Source of the DNA: Acidobacteria bacterium UBA2994
GTDB lineage: Bacteria; Acidobacteriota; Vicinamibacteria; Vicinamibacterales; UBA8438
Direction of reading: 5' to 3'
DNA: 6,936 nt
Assembly (NCBI GenBank): GCA_002346545.1
Contig: DEAA01000043.1
Span: 1-6,936, forward strand
Numbering within the stretch: the stretch's first letter is position 1; every line of letters begins with the position of its first letter. Below are positions 1 through 5,254 of this stretch, in pieces. A model generated the notes under the pieces. The model made no database searches. It saw only the letters and a list, made by a program, of their open reading frames with translations, and was not told the origin of the DNA. The position numbers and the translations under genes were made by a program.

Positions 1-19
1 CACCCCATCCTGACGCACA

Positions 20-54
20 GGGGCCACCGACGCGCCGCTTCCGTGCGTCGCCCC
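20..54 (+). terminator. Terminator-like hairpin upstream of first gene
   Basis: GGGG (20-23) pairs with CCCC (51-54), and CGACGC (28-33) pairs with GCGTCG (45-50). This gives a 10-bp GC-rich stem with a 4-nt bulge on the left arm and an 11-nt loop. An alternative pairing, GACGCAC (12-18) with GTGCGTC (43-49), is also possible. No T-tract follows, as is usual in high-GC actinobacteria. It lies before the promoter of the next gene, so it most likely ends transcription from a gene left of the window, but that gene is not visible. Confidence 0.35.
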
Positions 55-84
55 GTTAGGGATCGGTTCCCGAGAAGTCGCCGC

Positions 85-97
85 TAGGGTCTTAGGG
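85..97 (+). promoter_or_regulatory. -10 box for a leaderless GTG start
   Basis: TAGGGT at 85-90 fits the actinobacterial -10 pattern TANNNT and is followed by exactly 6 nt and then the GTG start at 97. Transcription would begin at the start codon, which fits the lack of a Shine-Dalgarno sequence. A second TAGGGT overlaps the start (93-98). No convincing -35 hexamer is seen. Confidence 0.45.
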
Positions 98-726
98 TGA
101 CTGAGTGGGCGACCGAGGCGATCAGCTCGGTCGCCGATTTCGTTGCAGGAATTGAGCCCGGGAGTTGGGCGGATTGGTTCGCGGCGGTAGGGACGGTGGG
201 CGCACTCGCGGCAACAGCGGTTATCTATGCCTGGGATAGACGCCGTGCCCGAAGAGCGCTGGCAGACGACCTCAACGCCTGGACAGAATCTGGTCTATCC
301 CGAGAGACGGGTTGGCGCGTCGTCCTACATCTTGAGAATGTAGGCGACCGAACGATTCCCGACATCTACATTCGGTCGCACCCTCACGCTCGCATGCAAT
401 CGCGGGGAGTGCTCGACAGCGCTGACGAGTTCGGTTTGCGGCCAGGCGCCCGCGATTCGATCACTCTCCTTTACGGCACGTCACCACCCATGCTCGCAGG
501 CGCCAAAGGGTCCAGCCCCCGCGTCGATGACCGCCTATTCCTGTTCTTCTCGGACTCTCGTGGGAGTCGCTGGGTTCGTGACGTTCGTCGGAACCGCTAT
601 ATCGGTCGGGTTCGCGCGAGATTGCTGAAGGCACGAATGGAGATTCGCGACGGGCGCACGCGGGCGAGTGCGACTCGAAGGTTGCGAGGCGCCTTCGACC
701 CGACTCCGCCCGAGCGCGAGAGCTAG
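97..726 (+). CDS. Hypothetical single-pass membrane protein, unknown function
   Basis: A 209-residue protein with no function I can name. Residues 1-25 are a short acidic, Trp-containing N-terminus. Residues about 26-45 (WFAAVGTVGALAATAVIYAW region) form one hydrophobic membrane segment, followed by the very basic DRRRARRAL, so the rest is probably cytoplasmic by the positive-inside rule. Residues about 72-165 look like a beta-rich domain: a WRVVLHLENVGDRTIPDIYI strand pair and, near 147-161, a hydrophobic run followed by D153, G156, W159 and R161. The C-terminus (about 165-209) is Arg-rich and probably disordered. GTG at 97 is chosen because TAGGGT lies 6 nt upstream and no ribosome binding site is present. 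The gene ends in tandem TAG TAG. It stands alone before a broken recombinase. Small proteins of this layout occur in accessory islands, which is a family impression and not proof of role. Confidence 0.65.
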   Translation: MTEWATEAISSVADFVAGIEPGSWADWFAAVGTVGALAATAVIYAWDRRRARRALADDLNAWTESGLSRETGWRVVLHLENVGDRTIPDIYIRSHPHARMQSRGVLDSADEFGLRPGARDSITLLYGTSPPMLAGAKGSSPRVDDRLFLFFSDSRGSRWVRDVRRNRYIGRVRARLLKARMEIRDGRTRASATRRLRGAFDPTPPERES

Positions 727-836
727 TAGGGATCGTCAGCGCGCGGGCAGGTTCCTTCACCGCGCATCGCCCGGAAGGGGATCCCGGGGACCCATCCCAG
801 GTGCGCCTGCGCGCTGCGGCGAGCACGCTCGGCAGC

Positions 837-1446
837 ATGAATGGAATACAGATTGGCTATGCCAGAGTCTCCACCGCCGATCAGGACCTCACGTCACAGC
901 GGGATGCGCTGTTGCGCCTCGGGGTCCTCGATTCGAACATGTACGTCGATCACGGGTTGACCGGCACCAACCGGCGCCAGGCCCGGACTTCGAGAGGCCC
1001 TCGCCGCTGTCAGGGAAGGCGACACTCTCGTCGTCACGAAGCTCGACCGGCTCGCCCGTTCAGTGCGGGACGCACGTGACATTGCTGATGAACTGACCAC
1101 GAAGGAGGTTGCGCTCAGTCTCGGCGGCAGCAGGTACGATCCCACCGACCCGGTGGGGCGGCTGCTGTTCAACGTGCTCGCCATGGTGGCCGAGTTTGAA
1201 CGCGACCTGATCAGCATGCGCACGAAGGAAGGAATGGCGGTGGCCCGCGCGAAGGGCCACCTGAAGGGCAAGCAACCCAAGCTGTCGAACACGCAGCGGA
1301 AGCTCCTGTTCGACGTGCAGGATCGCGGCGAGTACACCCAGACGGAGATCGCCGAGCTGTTCAGCGTGTCCCGTGCGACGGTCTACCGCGAACTCCACCG
1401 CCGGCGCGCGGCATTCCTTGCCACCTGCGAAGCACACATCTTCTGA
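837..1446 (+). pseudogene. Serine recombinase (resolvase/invertase), frameshifted
   Basis: A small serine recombinase of about 202 residues once a one-base insertion is removed. The N-terminal part (frame of 837) has IGYARVSTADQ with R10 and the nucleophile S12, then VDHGLTGTNR. The frame breaks at about 972-977: deleting one base there (for example C975) makes the sequence continue as NRARPGL. The second frame then carries TKLDRLARS (R71 and R74, matching the catalytic arginines R68 and R71 of gamma-delta resolvase), PTDPVGRLLFNVLAMVAEFE with the long E-helix, and a Hin-type helix-turn-helix (TEIAELFSVSRATVYREL). As written, translation from 837 stops at 1079 after 80 residues, leaving the catalytic serine without the arginines or DNA-binding domain. 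ATG 837 is preferred to an upstream GTG at 801 because the family begins just before IGYARVS. No clear ribosome binding site is seen. It could be a real pseudogene or a sequencing error. Such enzymes resolve or invert DNA between short sites, but no site pair was recognised here. Confidence 0.9.
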
Positions 1447-1455
1447 CACCTGCGC

Positions 1456-1504
1456 CGCCGCGACCACCCGCCGCTTCCCCTCGCGGCGGCGCGCGGTCGC
1501 GGCG
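1456..1504 (+). terminator. Nested GC-rich inverted repeat after recombinase
   Basis: The outer arms CGCCGCGACC (1456-1465) and GGTCGCGGCG (1495-1504) are perfect 10-bp complements. An inner hairpin sits in the loop: CCGCCGC (1468-1474) with GCGGCGG (1483-1489) around an 8-nt pyrimidine loop. It starts 9 nt after the recombinase stop and lies before the TA promoter. A strong transcription terminator without a T-tract is the simplest reading. A recombination site is a less likely alternative. Confidence 0.5.
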
Positions 1505-1554
1505 CGATCCGGGCGACCGGCTCACAGCACCAGGGTCTCGAGCGAATCCCATTT

Positions 1555-1573
1555 TCGTATTACGATGCGACCA
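1555..1573 (+). promoter_or_regulatory. Leaderless promoter with palindromic operator for TA operon
   Basis: TACGAT (1561-1566) is a good -10 box and lies exactly 6 nt before the ATG at 1573, so the message probably starts at the start codon. No Shine-Dalgarno sequence is present. TCGTATTACGA (1555-1565) is a perfect palindrome with 5-nt arms around one T and covers most of the -10 box. RHH antitoxins usually bind such short palindromes and repress their own operon, so this is the likely operator. It is AT-richer than the surrounding DNA. No clear -35 is seen. Confidence 0.5.
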
Positions 1574-1836
1574 TGGGCAACGGCGAGACGATCAACGGGG
1601 TACCGGTCACCGAAGAGCAGATCACGGCGTGGGCAAACGAGGCCGAAGCCGGCTACGACGTCGACGCGCTCAAGCGCCGCGGACGTGGACGCCCAGGGCG
1701 GGGAGCGGAGCCCGCACAAGTGGTGGCGCTCCGACTGACCGTGGACGAGCTCGCCGCCCTTGACGCCCGCGCCGCCCGTGAACACAAGTCCCGGTCGGAG
1801 TTGATCCGCGAGGCGATCGCTGCGTACGCGGCGTGA
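1573..1836 (+). CDS. Ribbon-helix-helix (CopG-type) antitoxin
   Basis: An 87-residue DNA-binding protein, the likely antitoxin and autorepressor of the pair. The first half (about 1-45) contains an amphipathic stretch (TEEQITAWANEAEAGYDVDA) ending in the basic KRRGRGRPGRG, probably the toxin-binding or flexible arm. Residues about 50-86 form a ribbon-helix-helix: strand VVALRLT, helix VDELAALDARAARE, turn with KSRSE, and helix LIREAIAAYA, the classic hydrophobic pattern of CopG/MetJ-like folds. The order, with the RHH at the C-terminus, resembles actinobacterial antitoxins of BrnA-like type. Its TGA overlaps the GTG of the next gene by 4 nt (GTGA), so the two are translationally coupled. The ATG at 1573 is supported by the -10 box 6 nt upstream. 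The promoter-overlapping palindrome at 1555-1565 is its probable target. The RHH fold is clear; the antitoxin role follows from context. Confidence 0.8.
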   Translation: MGNGETINGVPVTEEQITAWANEAEAGYDVDALKRRGRGRPGRGAEPAQVVALRLTVDELAALDARAAREHKSRSELIREAIAAYAA

Positions 1837-2072
1837 ACATCCACGACTCCGCCCTCAAACACGGAATCGCACCCGATGACATTCAGCAGGCGGCTTCCTG
1901 GCCGGCATGGATCGAAGACCTCGACGACGACTCGCCCGCGCGCCAACTGCGACTCGGCTTCGACACGCAGGGACGCTTACTCGAGACCGTGGTCCTTGTC
2001 TTCGACAGTGGCAACGAGCTCGTGATCCACGCTATGAAGGTGCGCCCGAAGATGCTCGACCTCCTACCCTGA
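1833..2072 (+). CDS. Putative small toxin of TA pair (BrnT-like architecture)
   Basis: A 79-residue protein that begins at GTG inside the antitoxin stop (4-nt overlap), giving the usual antitoxin-first order of type II systems. The N-terminus has SALKHGIAPDDIQQA, a KHG-containing helix reminiscent of BrnT/RelE-fold ribonuclease toxins. An acidic link (EDLDDD) follows, then predicted beta strands: QLRLGFDTQGRLLETVVLVF and NELVIHAMKVRPK. R40, R48, H66, K69 and R71 are candidate RNA-contacting or catalytic residues. The strand pattern and the closing HAMKVRPK fit small toxins seen beside RHH antitoxins in actinobacteria, as remembered family knowledge. There is no separate ribosome binding site; coupling from the antitoxin is likely, which would keep toxin below antitoxin. 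mRNA-cleaving activity is inference. A DUF4258-like or non-toxic accessory protein remains possible. Confidence 0.65.
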   Translation: MNIHDSALKHGIAPDDIQQAASWPAWIEDLDDDSPARQLRLGFDTQGRLLETVVLVFDSGNELVIHAMKVRPKMLDLLP

Positions 2073-2361
2073 CCTCCCGCCGGCTACGACATCACACCGG
2101 TGTCACCCGGGAGCGGCTGGAACACCACCGTCCCTCAATGCGCGTTGCCCGCAGCGGGATCCTGTGACCACTCACGGTGCATGCCGCTCTTTCGCCACCG
2201 ACTAGGTGAACGAAAGGTTCCAACCGTGATCCCGAGCAATGAATGTCGCATCATCGACTCCGGCTACAGCCGCGGCCACACCGGTCGGGAGCGGAGGGCT
2301 CGGATTCTGTGCCGGACAGTGCATGAAACGCCGGCGATATTCGCCCGCCTAAGATGCTCGC
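2073..2361. other. Gene-free stretch between TA pair and lipoprotein
   Basis: No convincing gene lies here. A long open frame crosses it (2100-2531), but its product is Cys/Arg-rich, lacks any recognisable domain and runs into the lipoprotein gene in another frame. The stretch holds one inverted-repeat structure at its left end (2074-2113) and the lipoprotein promoter at its right end. A GAAAGG followed by GTG at 2226 was considered as a short start, but the reading frame is not persuasive. Confidence 0.5.
2074..2113 (+). terminator. Possible terminator after TA operon
   Basis: CTCCCG (2074-2079) pairs with CGGGAG (2108-2113), starting directly after the toxin stop. The loop contains the self-complementary ACACCGGTGT (2094-2103). 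The arms are short and no T-tract follows, so this is a weak call, based on position as much as structure. Confidence 0.3.
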
Positions 2362-2362
2362 A
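2350..2362 (+). promoter_or_regulatory. -10 box for leaderless lipoprotein start
   Basis: TAAGAT (2350-2355), close to the consensus TATAAT, is followed by 6 nt and then ATG at 2362. No ribosome binding site precedes the start. This is the same geometry as at 97 and 1573. No good -35 hexamer is seen. Confidence 0.5.
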
Positions 2363-2919
2363 TGAGGAGCAGTCCCTATGGTCAGGCGCTGAGATCGCCG
2401 CGGGGGCTTGGCGCAGTGTGCGGTGCTGCCAGCGTTCTCGCGGTCGCCCTCACTCTCGGTGGCTGCGCATCGGAGGTGGCGAATCTCGGTGTAGCGAGTG
2501 CCTCCCCTTCGCCGACATGCGCGGTTGCTGAGCAGCCGGGCATCGAACCGGCGCCTGGCTGCGTCGCCTACGACGCGGAGAAGAACATGGCGAGCAACGA
2601 GCTCTACCGTCAACGTATGGAGCAGCCGCAAGATGGACGAGAAGCAGGATCGCACCTCATCGCGCCCGTGACCGCGGCACTCGAGGCCGTGCGCGTCTCG
2701 AGCGCTGGGATCAGCGAAACCGCCGTGCGCGCCGCACTGGTCGAGGCGGGCGTGACCGAAGCGAACATCCAAAGCTACGAGCGCAATGGTGACGTGCCGT
2801 TCGGCGTGGCCGTCGTCGGTGGCGGATGCCTCTTCGGCGCCGTGACACCCGAAGGGGTGCAGGTCGAGGTCGGCGGATTCATCATGGACGGCGGGTGCCT
2901 GCCGGCTCCGGGCCACTAG
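2362..2919 (+). CDS. Small secreted lipoprotein, unknown function
   Basis: A 185-residue exported protein. Residues 1-34 form a lipoprotein signal peptide: a basic n-region (R2, R11, R14), a hydrophobic core (VLAVALTL) and the lipobox L32-G33-G34-C35, so C35 would be lipidated and anchor the protein to the outer face of the membrane. After a short Ser/Pro linker come C53 and C67. A helical region follows (about 97-130, including a VRAALVEAG helix). The C-terminal beta-rich part has GVAVVGGGCLFGAV (C156) and MDGGCLPAPGH (C179). Four cysteines outside the membrane suggest two disulfides. The helix plus Cys-containing strand pattern resembles the DUF6993-type domain of Microbacteriaceae lipoproteins, from memory and uncertain. 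ATG 2362 gives a complete signal peptide and sits 6 nt after a -10 box. It faces the hydrolase gene tail to tail. Confidence 0.75.
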   Translation: MRSSPYGQALRSPRGLGAVCGAASVLAVALTLGGCASEVANLGVASASPSPTCAVAEQPGIEPAPGCVAYDAEKNMASNELYRQRMEQPQDGREAGSHLIAPVTAALEAVRVSSAGISETAVRAALVEAGVTEANIQSYERNGDVPFGVAVVGGGCLFGAVTPEGVQVEVGGFIMDGGCLPAPGH

Positions 2920-2950
2920 CTACCCTGACCTCAACGGGTCCACCCCTCCC

Positions 2951-3027
2951 ACGTGCCCACGTCGCCGCTTCGAGGATTGAAGCGCCGCACCGCCCTCGTG
3001 CATTCATGCCCCGATGAACCCGGGCAT
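2951..3027. terminator. Convergent terminator region with several hairpins
   Basis: This lies between the stops of two convergent genes (lipoprotein ending 2919, hydrolase ending 3077 on the minus strand). It contains ACGTG-CC-CACGT (2951-2962), CGCTTC (2966-2971) pairing with GAAGCG (2979-2984) over a 7-nt loop, and ATGCCC (3006-3011) pairing with GGGCAT (3022-3027). The latter arm, extended to CGGGCATC (3021-3028), can also pair with GATGCCCG at 3060-3067. Hairpins read the same on both strands, so a shared bidirectional terminator is plausible. There are no T-tracts. Confidence 0.4.
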
Positions 3028-3076
3028 CCTCGAAGACGCACCCACCGCCCCCGCCGCGCGATGCCCGCTGACTGTC

Positions 3077-4450
3077 TCACGGCATCGCTTCTACGCCGAT
3101 ACCGCTGTAGGCAACGCCGAGGCGGAACATTGCCCACATAAGACCCATAACGGCCGAGGCGATCAGCGCGAGGCCGACATCGGGCTGGAACACCAGGATC
3201 GTCCCGAGCGGCGCGCCCAGCAGGTTCGGCATGATCCAGAGGAGCACGGCAGCGGCGGCGATCGTGGTGGCGAGCGGGAACCAGAGGCTGAAGAGGCCGA
3301 ATCCGCGCCGCTTCGCGCGCAGCGCGGTGCGATGCCGCCACGCCCAGACCATGCTCACCGCATACGCGATCGGCAGGAGAACAAGTCCGAGGAACAGTGC
3401 CTGTTGCGCCCACCGCGACCCGATCTCGGGCTCGGGCGTGCCGAGGGCTGTGGCAATCACGCGATCACGCAGCTGCGTCGTCTCCCCGAACCCCAGACCG
3501 CTGCCGCCGTTGACGAACACGAGCGCGGCTCGACCCTCGTCGGGCGACAGTGCTGCGAGGGTCTCGACGCCGGGCGTCGACCCCGAATGCCAGACGGTCC
3601 CGGCACTCGTATCGATGAACCAGCCGAGTCCGTAGAACGGCGAAGCCTCGCTTGCGGGGCGCATCATCGTCGCTTTCGCCTCGGCGCTGAGGACGTCATC
3701 CTCTCCGTTGATCATCACCTGAAGGTAGAGAGCGAGGTCGGTGGCGGTCGCGACGACGCCGCCCTGCGCTGCGGTTTCGCGTGAGGTCGTGCGGTCGTCG
3801 ATCGGGCGCTTGGTCCAGAACCACGAGGTGTGGCCGACGGCCATATCTTCGTGCACGGCGCCGTCGGAGACGAAGCTGTCGTCCATGCCGACCGGTTCGA
3901 GGATGTGCTCTTCGACGTAGGTGGCGAAGTCGTCACCGCTTTCCGCTTCGATGAGGCGTCCGAGGATCTGATAGTTCGTGTTGGAGTATTCCCATATCTC
4001 GCCGGGCCTGTTCGCGGGGGCGTCTGAGGGTGCGGCCGGTGAGCTGTTGCCCTGGAGTGTCGAGTACCCACTTGTATGACTCAGCAGCTGCCGCACGGTG
4101 ACATCCGCGCCCGGGCCGCCGGCGAAGTCGTCGAGGTGCGCCGAGATCGGGTCGTCAAGGCCGACGGCTCCCGCTTCGACCAGCTGCATCACCGCGAGGG
4201 CGGTGAAGCTCTTCGAAATGGATCCGGTGAGGAACGGGGTGTCGGGGGTGACCGGCAGATCAGTGCCCGCTTCGCGCACTCCGCGCGCGCCCGTCGTCAC
4301 GGTATCGCCGTCGACGATCGCGTAGGCGAGCCCGGGTACCCCGGACGCCGGCATCTCTTCATCGATGATCTGCTCGACGGATGCCGCAGCGTGGCTGCCC
4401 GGCGAGAGCGCTGCACCGAGCAGCAGGACGGTGGTGAGGAACGTACGCAT
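3077..4450 (-). CDS. Serine hydrolase, class C beta-lactamase/PBP4*-type, with C-terminal TM domain
   Basis: A 457-residue secreted-side serine hydrolase. Residues 1 to about 21 are a signal peptide (TFLTTVLLLGAAL core, likely cleavage near SHA-AA). The penicillin-binding fold carries its three motifs in order: S77-I-S-K80 (nucleophile S77), Y155-S-N157, and H288-S-G290 in place of KTG. The HxG form is common in esterase- and peptidase-like members (EstB, PBP4*, FmtA relatives) and argues against a dedicated antibiotic-destroying lactamase. After about residue 345 come three membrane segments (about 350-371, 386-409 and 426-445) separated by a basic loop (RHRTALRAKRRG), which would tether the catalytic domain outside the cell. 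The ATG is preceded by GAAAGGTG, 4 nt away. It is the last gene of a likely three-gene operon, 33 nt after the DUF4386 gene. The substrate (peptidoglycan peptide, D-amino-acid peptide or ester) cannot be read from the sequence. Confidence 0.88.
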   Translation of the reverse strand: MRTFLTTVLLLGAALSPGSHAAASVEQIIDEEMPASGVPGLAYAIVDGDTVTTGARGVREAGTDLPVTPDTPFLTGSISKSFTALAVMQLVEAGAVGLDDPISAHLDDFAGGPGADVTVRQLLSHTSGYSTLQGNSSPAAPSDAPANRPGEIWEYSNTNYQILGRLIEAESGDDFATYVEEHILEPVGMDDSFVSDGAVHEDMAVGHTSWFWTKRPIDDRTTSRETAAQGGVVATATDLALYLQVMINGEDDVLSAEAKATMMRPASEASPFYGLGWFIDTSAGTVWHSGSTPGVETLAALSPDEGRAALVFVNGGSGLGFGETTQLRDRVIATALGTPEPEIGSRWAQQALFLGLVLLPIAYAVSMVWAWRHRTALRAKRRGFGLFSLWFPLATTIAAAAVLLWIMPNLLGAPLGTILVFQPDVGLALIASAVMGLMWAMFRLGVAYSGIGVEAMP

Positions 4451-4483
4451 GAGGCACCTTTCGGTGTGAAGGCCCGCCGCGGG

Positions 4484-5212
4484 TCACTGGAGGACGGGCA
4501 CGCGAGGCTCTTCGCGTGTGGTTGCGCTGGATCGGCGGCCGGAGAGAAGCAGCCAGATCGTGAAGGTGACCTCGGCGACGATAGAGGGAATCGCGACGAT
4601 GCCGAGCATGACGCTCGAGATGGCCGCGTAATCGGTGACGAGAATGTGCGCCAGGGTGTCGACCGCGTAGGCGGCCCCGGCGACGATGAGGATGCCGCCG
4701 ATAAGGCGCGGCGCGAGACCCGATCGGATGATCAACACGCCGAGCAGCACAAGGTGACCGCCGAAGGCGATCAGGCCGACGAACCACGCGAAATCGAACG
4801 CTTCGAACATCAACAGCGCAGCGTCGGCGCCCAACGAGGTCGTGCCATTGGCGACCTGCAGGCCGAGGAACATGAAGACGGCGCCGACACCGAGGAAGAC
4901 CGTGTAGATCAGGCGGAACCACGCCACGAGGAGGGAGCGGGTGCGACCGGCCGGGGCGAACAGGACGTAGAGCGCCCACGCGACGGCAATGTCGATGAGG
5001 AAGACGACCACGAAAGCGGTGAGCCCGACGCGGAACAGCCCCTCCTGCGCCTGGATGTTCGCCACGGTCGTCTCGGCGCTCGACGCATCGATGAGGCCCT
5101 GTTTGACGACGAAGTTCGCGAAGATCGCCAGCACGAACAGGCCGAGGTATCCGGCGCCCGCGACGCGGGCGGCGGTGCGGCGGGTGGTGTCGATCGGGGT
5201 GATGGTGGACAT
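4484..5212 (-). CDS. DUF4386 integral membrane protein
   Basis: A 242-residue membrane protein that I recognise as the DUF4386 family. The N-terminus (TRRTAARVAGAGYLGLFVLAIFANF) is typical: a basic stretch leading into the first membrane helix. About six hydrophobic segments follow, near residues 18-37, 60-86, 91-119, 138-162, 167-190 and 196-222. The extracytoplasmic loop after helix 1 carries QGLIDASSAETTVANIQA. The C-terminus is polar and charged. No catalytic motif is visible and the family has no established biochemical role. A strong AAGGAG lies 8 nt before ATG 5212, which settles this start over another ATG 7 nt upstream in a different frame. Gaps of 42 nt to the upstream oxidoreductase and 33 nt to the downstream hydrolase indicate one transcript under the divergent TetR regulator. 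Confidence 0.85.
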   Translation of the reverse strand: MSTITPIDTTRRTAARVAGAGYLGLFVLAIFANFVVKQGLIDASSAETTVANIQAQEGLFRVGLTAFVVVFLIDIAVAWALYVLFAPAGRTRSLLVAWFRLIYTVFLGVGAVFMFLGLQVANGTTSLGADAALLMFEAFDFAWFVGLIAFGGHLVLLGVLIIRSGLAPRLIGGILIVAGAAYAVDTLAHILVTDYAAISSVMLGIVAIPSIVAEVTFTIWLLLSGRRSSATTREEPRVPVLQ

Positions 5213-5220
5213 CGTGCATT

Positions 5221-5226
5221 CTCCTT
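5221..5226 (-). promoter_or_regulatory. Ribosome binding site of DUF4386 gene
   Basis: AAGGAG on the minus strand, 8 nt before the ATG at 5210-5212. It decides between two closely spaced ATG codons in different frames. Confidence 0.75.
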
Positions 5227-5254
5227 GGATGCAGGCGTCAGCGAGGGTGCGGAT

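Noticed and set aside
801..836. Upstream GTG start for the recombinase
   Set aside because: It would add 12 residues before the conserved N-terminus, which in this family begins a few residues before IGYARVS. The ATG at 837 fits.
963..990. Programmed ribosomal frameshift in the recombinase
   Set aside because: No slippery heptamer, rare codon or stop codon sits at the junction, and serine recombinases are not known to use one. A plain insertion or sequencing error is simpler.
2049..2361. Repeated AAGATGCTCG at 2049-2058 and 2351-2360
   Set aside because: It is only 10 nt, one copy lies in toxin coding sequence and the other at the lipoprotein promoter. Chance is the likeliest explanation.
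2100..2531. 143-codon plus-strand frame in the gap before the lipoprotein
   Set aside because: It overlaps the lipoprotein start region in another frame, has no ribosome binding site at its start and no family resemblance. A GTG at 2226 with GAAAGG upstream was not enough to call it.
2251..2916. 221-codon minus-strand open frame over the lipoprotein
   Set aside because: The product is rich in Arg, His and Cys without recognisable motifs, while the plus strand here has a perfect signal peptide and lipobox.
3077..4450. Naming the hydrolase an AmpC-type resistance beta-lactamase
   Set aside because: The third motif is HSG rather than KTG and there is a C-terminal membrane domain; both point to the broader esterase/peptidase-like group.
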